64,000 nucleotides of DNA, taken from the NCBI GenBank assembly GCA_051294375.1, contig CM119264.1, positions 28,500,696-28,564,695 of the forward strand. The letters run 5' to 3'. Positions 61,884-64,000 of the stretch are shown here, piece after piece. The translations under genes and the position numbers were made by a program. Numbering within the stretch: the stretch's first letter is position 1; each line of letters starts with the position of its first letter. Source of the stretch: Paraspadella gotoi. Lineage: Eukaryota > Chaetognatha. The notes under the pieces are model-generated. The model ran no database searches and was not told the origin of the DNA. It saw only the letters and a program-made list of their open reading frames with translations.

Positions 61884-64000
61884 TCAGTACAACTTCATCG
61901 GCGTGATTCCGATCACCTCCTCCATTTCCGTCTCCGTGAGTTCGGGAATCTCTTCCACCTCCTCCGTCGTGTCCGAGTAGAAGTCGTAGTTGAAGATGAC
62001 GTTCTTGTCCATTTCGCGCCAATTCTCGCGTTTCGTCCGCAGATGGCGCCAGAGCGACGACCAGGTGGGAATGCTGCGGAAAAGAGAAATTACGGAGATC
62101 TTTCCACAACAGACCTACCTCTCTGTCTCTCTCACTCTCTCACTCTCTCTCACACAAACTGTATACAACCTGGGCGTCGCTTTTGCCGAAAATATTTGGT
62201 GGGGAAAATAACCCCCGTTTTTGCTGTTGTTGTTGTTGTCCTCCCGCTCGCATTTTCCCTCCCCTTCCTTTCTCATCGGCGACGCGCAGGGCGTCGAGGA
62301 GAACTTGGGACTCTCCGACGCCACCGACGAAACCGTCGCGAAGTGATGCTCCAAATCCCACTTCTCTTGCTGCAACTCGGCGATTCTCTGCTGAGAGAAG
62401 ACGACGAATCAACCTCTTTGTCCAAAACTGTCAAGTTTCACGAAATGGAAAAGCGTTTCTCTCGCCTGAACCAAAGCGTTGTTTTCCCTCATGAGTTCCT
62501 CCGTCGAAACTTCCAAATCTCCCTGTTGACGAAAGAGTTGTCTCTGGGCGACGACCTCTTCCTCCAAATCCTCCACCAGAAAACTATTCATGACGCGCGA
62601 CTTGAGGTTTCGATCGCTCAATCGCGTCAGTCCCAGATGCGCCAAACTCAGGACCTCGCCCCCGTGTCCGTCGCTGAGGAGGTGCTTGAGATGCTCCTCC
62701 AGTCGTCGACTAAAGTCCCTCTCCGCTTGTAACTGCTCTTTCAACACCTTCACCGCGTTCTGGTATTTTCTCGCCGTCTCGAGACCGCGGCCCTGATGCT
62801 GCTGCTGTGGATGCGATTGCTGCAGCCACGGCAGCCGCTCCGAGCAACCCTTCTGCAGACCCTCCAAGATGTCCACCTTGTCGAGGAGTTTTCGAACGAC
62901 GTCCTCGACGACGAGGAATCTGGCGTCGTCGGCGTCGCGGTGGACGATCTCCTCCCGCGCCCTCAACGCCTCGTTCTCCGCTCGAAAAGCCTTCTGCTCT
63001 TTAGTCAGCGCCCTCAGTCGAGCCTCGATCGACGTCCCTCGTTTGTTCTCCTCTTTCCTCTCCTCCCTCAACAAGTGTATCTCCTGCATGAGCAACCCCA
63101 TCTCTTTTATCAACTGCTCGTTGTTCTCCAAGAGTTCCGAGGCTCCCTCTTCGTTCTTCTCGTTGACCTCCTTCAAAAAAGCCACCTGTTTCTCCAGATG
63201 TTCTCTCTCTTCGCTAGAAAACTCCAACTCGTCTTCCTTGACCCTCAACTCTCTCCGCAAGGCGGACATCGTCGCCGAGGTCTCCTCCTTCTCCTTCTCC
63301 AGCTGGCAGAGTTCGTTCTCCAGCCGAAGACTCGACTCTTTCATCTTGGCCACGAGGTTGACGAGCTTCTCGTTCCTCTGCGCCCTCTTCGCGCTCTTTC
63401 CCTTCATCTCCGCCAAGAGCCTCTTGCGGATCTCCTCTTCCCACTCGAGGTCGTTCTCTTCCAATCGCTCCTTCAGCGTCAGTTCAAAATCCGACTTGAG
63501 TCTCGCCGTCTCTTCGTTGTTGCGCTCCTCCATTTCCTTGGCGGGGGGGGGAGAATTGGATTTGAGGTCGTTTACAAATCCACATCGTTTTGTGTTCGTT
63601 GATTTAACCACACCTGAATCGTCTTTAAAAATTCTTTTCTTTCTTTCCCATTTTTCTCTTTTAAAAGTTCGATCTTTACCCTGAGCTCCTCGCAAGTTCC
63701 TTTCGAGCTTTTTTCGATTTCATTTCTACGGAGAAAGAATCATCCATACAAAATTTGTTAAATGCAATCTAATTTTCACCTGTTAAAAATCTGAATATAT
63801 ATATATTTTTAAAGTATGCAATTAAAAAATTGTTCAAAACTTAAAGACCTTAGCATTCTTTTCTCGTCCTCGTGCGCGGTTTGTAATTTGCCGATACTGA
63901 CTTCGAGAATGTTGAGCTGTCTTTTACTTTCTTCTTGCAAAAGGACTCTTTCTCTCTTCAAGTCTTGTATCTCTTCCACCAGCTTTTGCTTTTCTTCCTC
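61884..64000 (-). CDS. Long coiled-coil protein, C-terminal part, unrecognised
   Basis: Minus-strand exons 64000-63849 (open at the edge), 63725-63680, 63536-62466, 62390-62170 and 62073-61884 join in phase to 559 residues plus a stop. Most of the protein is a continuous coiled coil rich in Glu, Lys, Leu and Gln (KLVEEIQDLKRERVLLQEE, LVAKMKESSLRLENELCQL, SSEEREHLEKQVAFLKEV). A Gln/His linker (LQQSHPQQQHQGRG) precedes another helical stretch. A Ser-rich segment (TVSSVASESPKFSSTP) with an Asn run follows, and then a distinctive C-terminus with WSSLWRHLRTKRENWREMD, an acidic patch and MKLY. Such proteins are often centrosomal, ciliary or cytoskeletal scaffolds, but I cannot assign the family. 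The intron 62391-62465 probably uses a GC donor (CAG|GCGAGA); an in-phase GT donor 6 bp earlier is a weaker alternative. The gene lies where the rest of DNAJC13 would be expected. Confidence 0.85.

Noticed and set aside
62796-63684. Long + strand frames (268 and 271 codons) opposite the coiled-coil gene
   Set aside because: Antisense shadows of the minus-strand exon 62466-63536, whose frame is splice-consistent and coiled-coil in character.

Overview
This is a eukaryotic, and almost certainly animal, nuclear window. It holds orthologues of MAP3K7/TAK1, LRR1, cytosolic non-specific dipeptidase (CNDP2-type) and DNAJC13/RME-8. These are coding exons separated by short spliceosomal introns, some only about 55-85 bp. 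Long CT/GA, TCG/GAC and AT-rich tracts, one tRNA-derived SINE and two fold-back repeats add to an invertebrate-like picture. I cannot name the species.

Layout. At 1-1.55 kb lies a fragment of a two-exon membrane-protein gene that runs into an assembly gap. From about 1.6 to 43.4 kb I find no gene I can defend. That stretch is simple sequence, minisatellites, N gaps and three large direct duplications. Each duplication straddles a gap of exactly 25 Ns: 13.0/13.8 kb, 17.7/23.0 kb and 29.4/34.7 kb. The copies differ mostly by one- to few-base indels. I read them as gap-filling artefacts in which the two sides of one gap were extended past each other. If so, roughly 11 kb of this window is counted twice.

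From 43.4 kb the character changes abruptly to a gene-dense block. On the + strand in order are a small acidic single-pass membrane protein (4 exons), TAK1 (one exon), LRR1 (one exon), CNDP2-like dipeptidase (6 exons) and DNAJC13 (24 exons, cut off just before its J domain). LRR1 ends only 60 bp before the CNDP2-like start codon, and a U-rich splice-acceptor-like site lies between them, so the pair may share a transcript. Inside DNAJC13 intron 14 lies a complete 7-exon minus-strand gene for a predicted secreted helical protein. A second minus-strand gene, a long coiled-coil protein, occupies everything after DNAJC13's last visible exon and runs off the right edge.

The genes do not form one pathway: TAK1 is a signalling kinase, LRR1 a CUL2 ubiquitin-ligase receptor, CNDP2 a peptidase and DNAJC13 an endosomal co-chaperone. 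The most interesting biology is in gene architecture. There are five GC-AG introns, all with a GCGAG donor. Two adjacent genes are intronless between intron-rich ones, there is one very tight same-strand gene pair, and there is antisense nesting. The CNDP2-like gene also carries a cluster of compensating one-base frameshifts that destroys a conserved active-site segment and is probably a sequence error.
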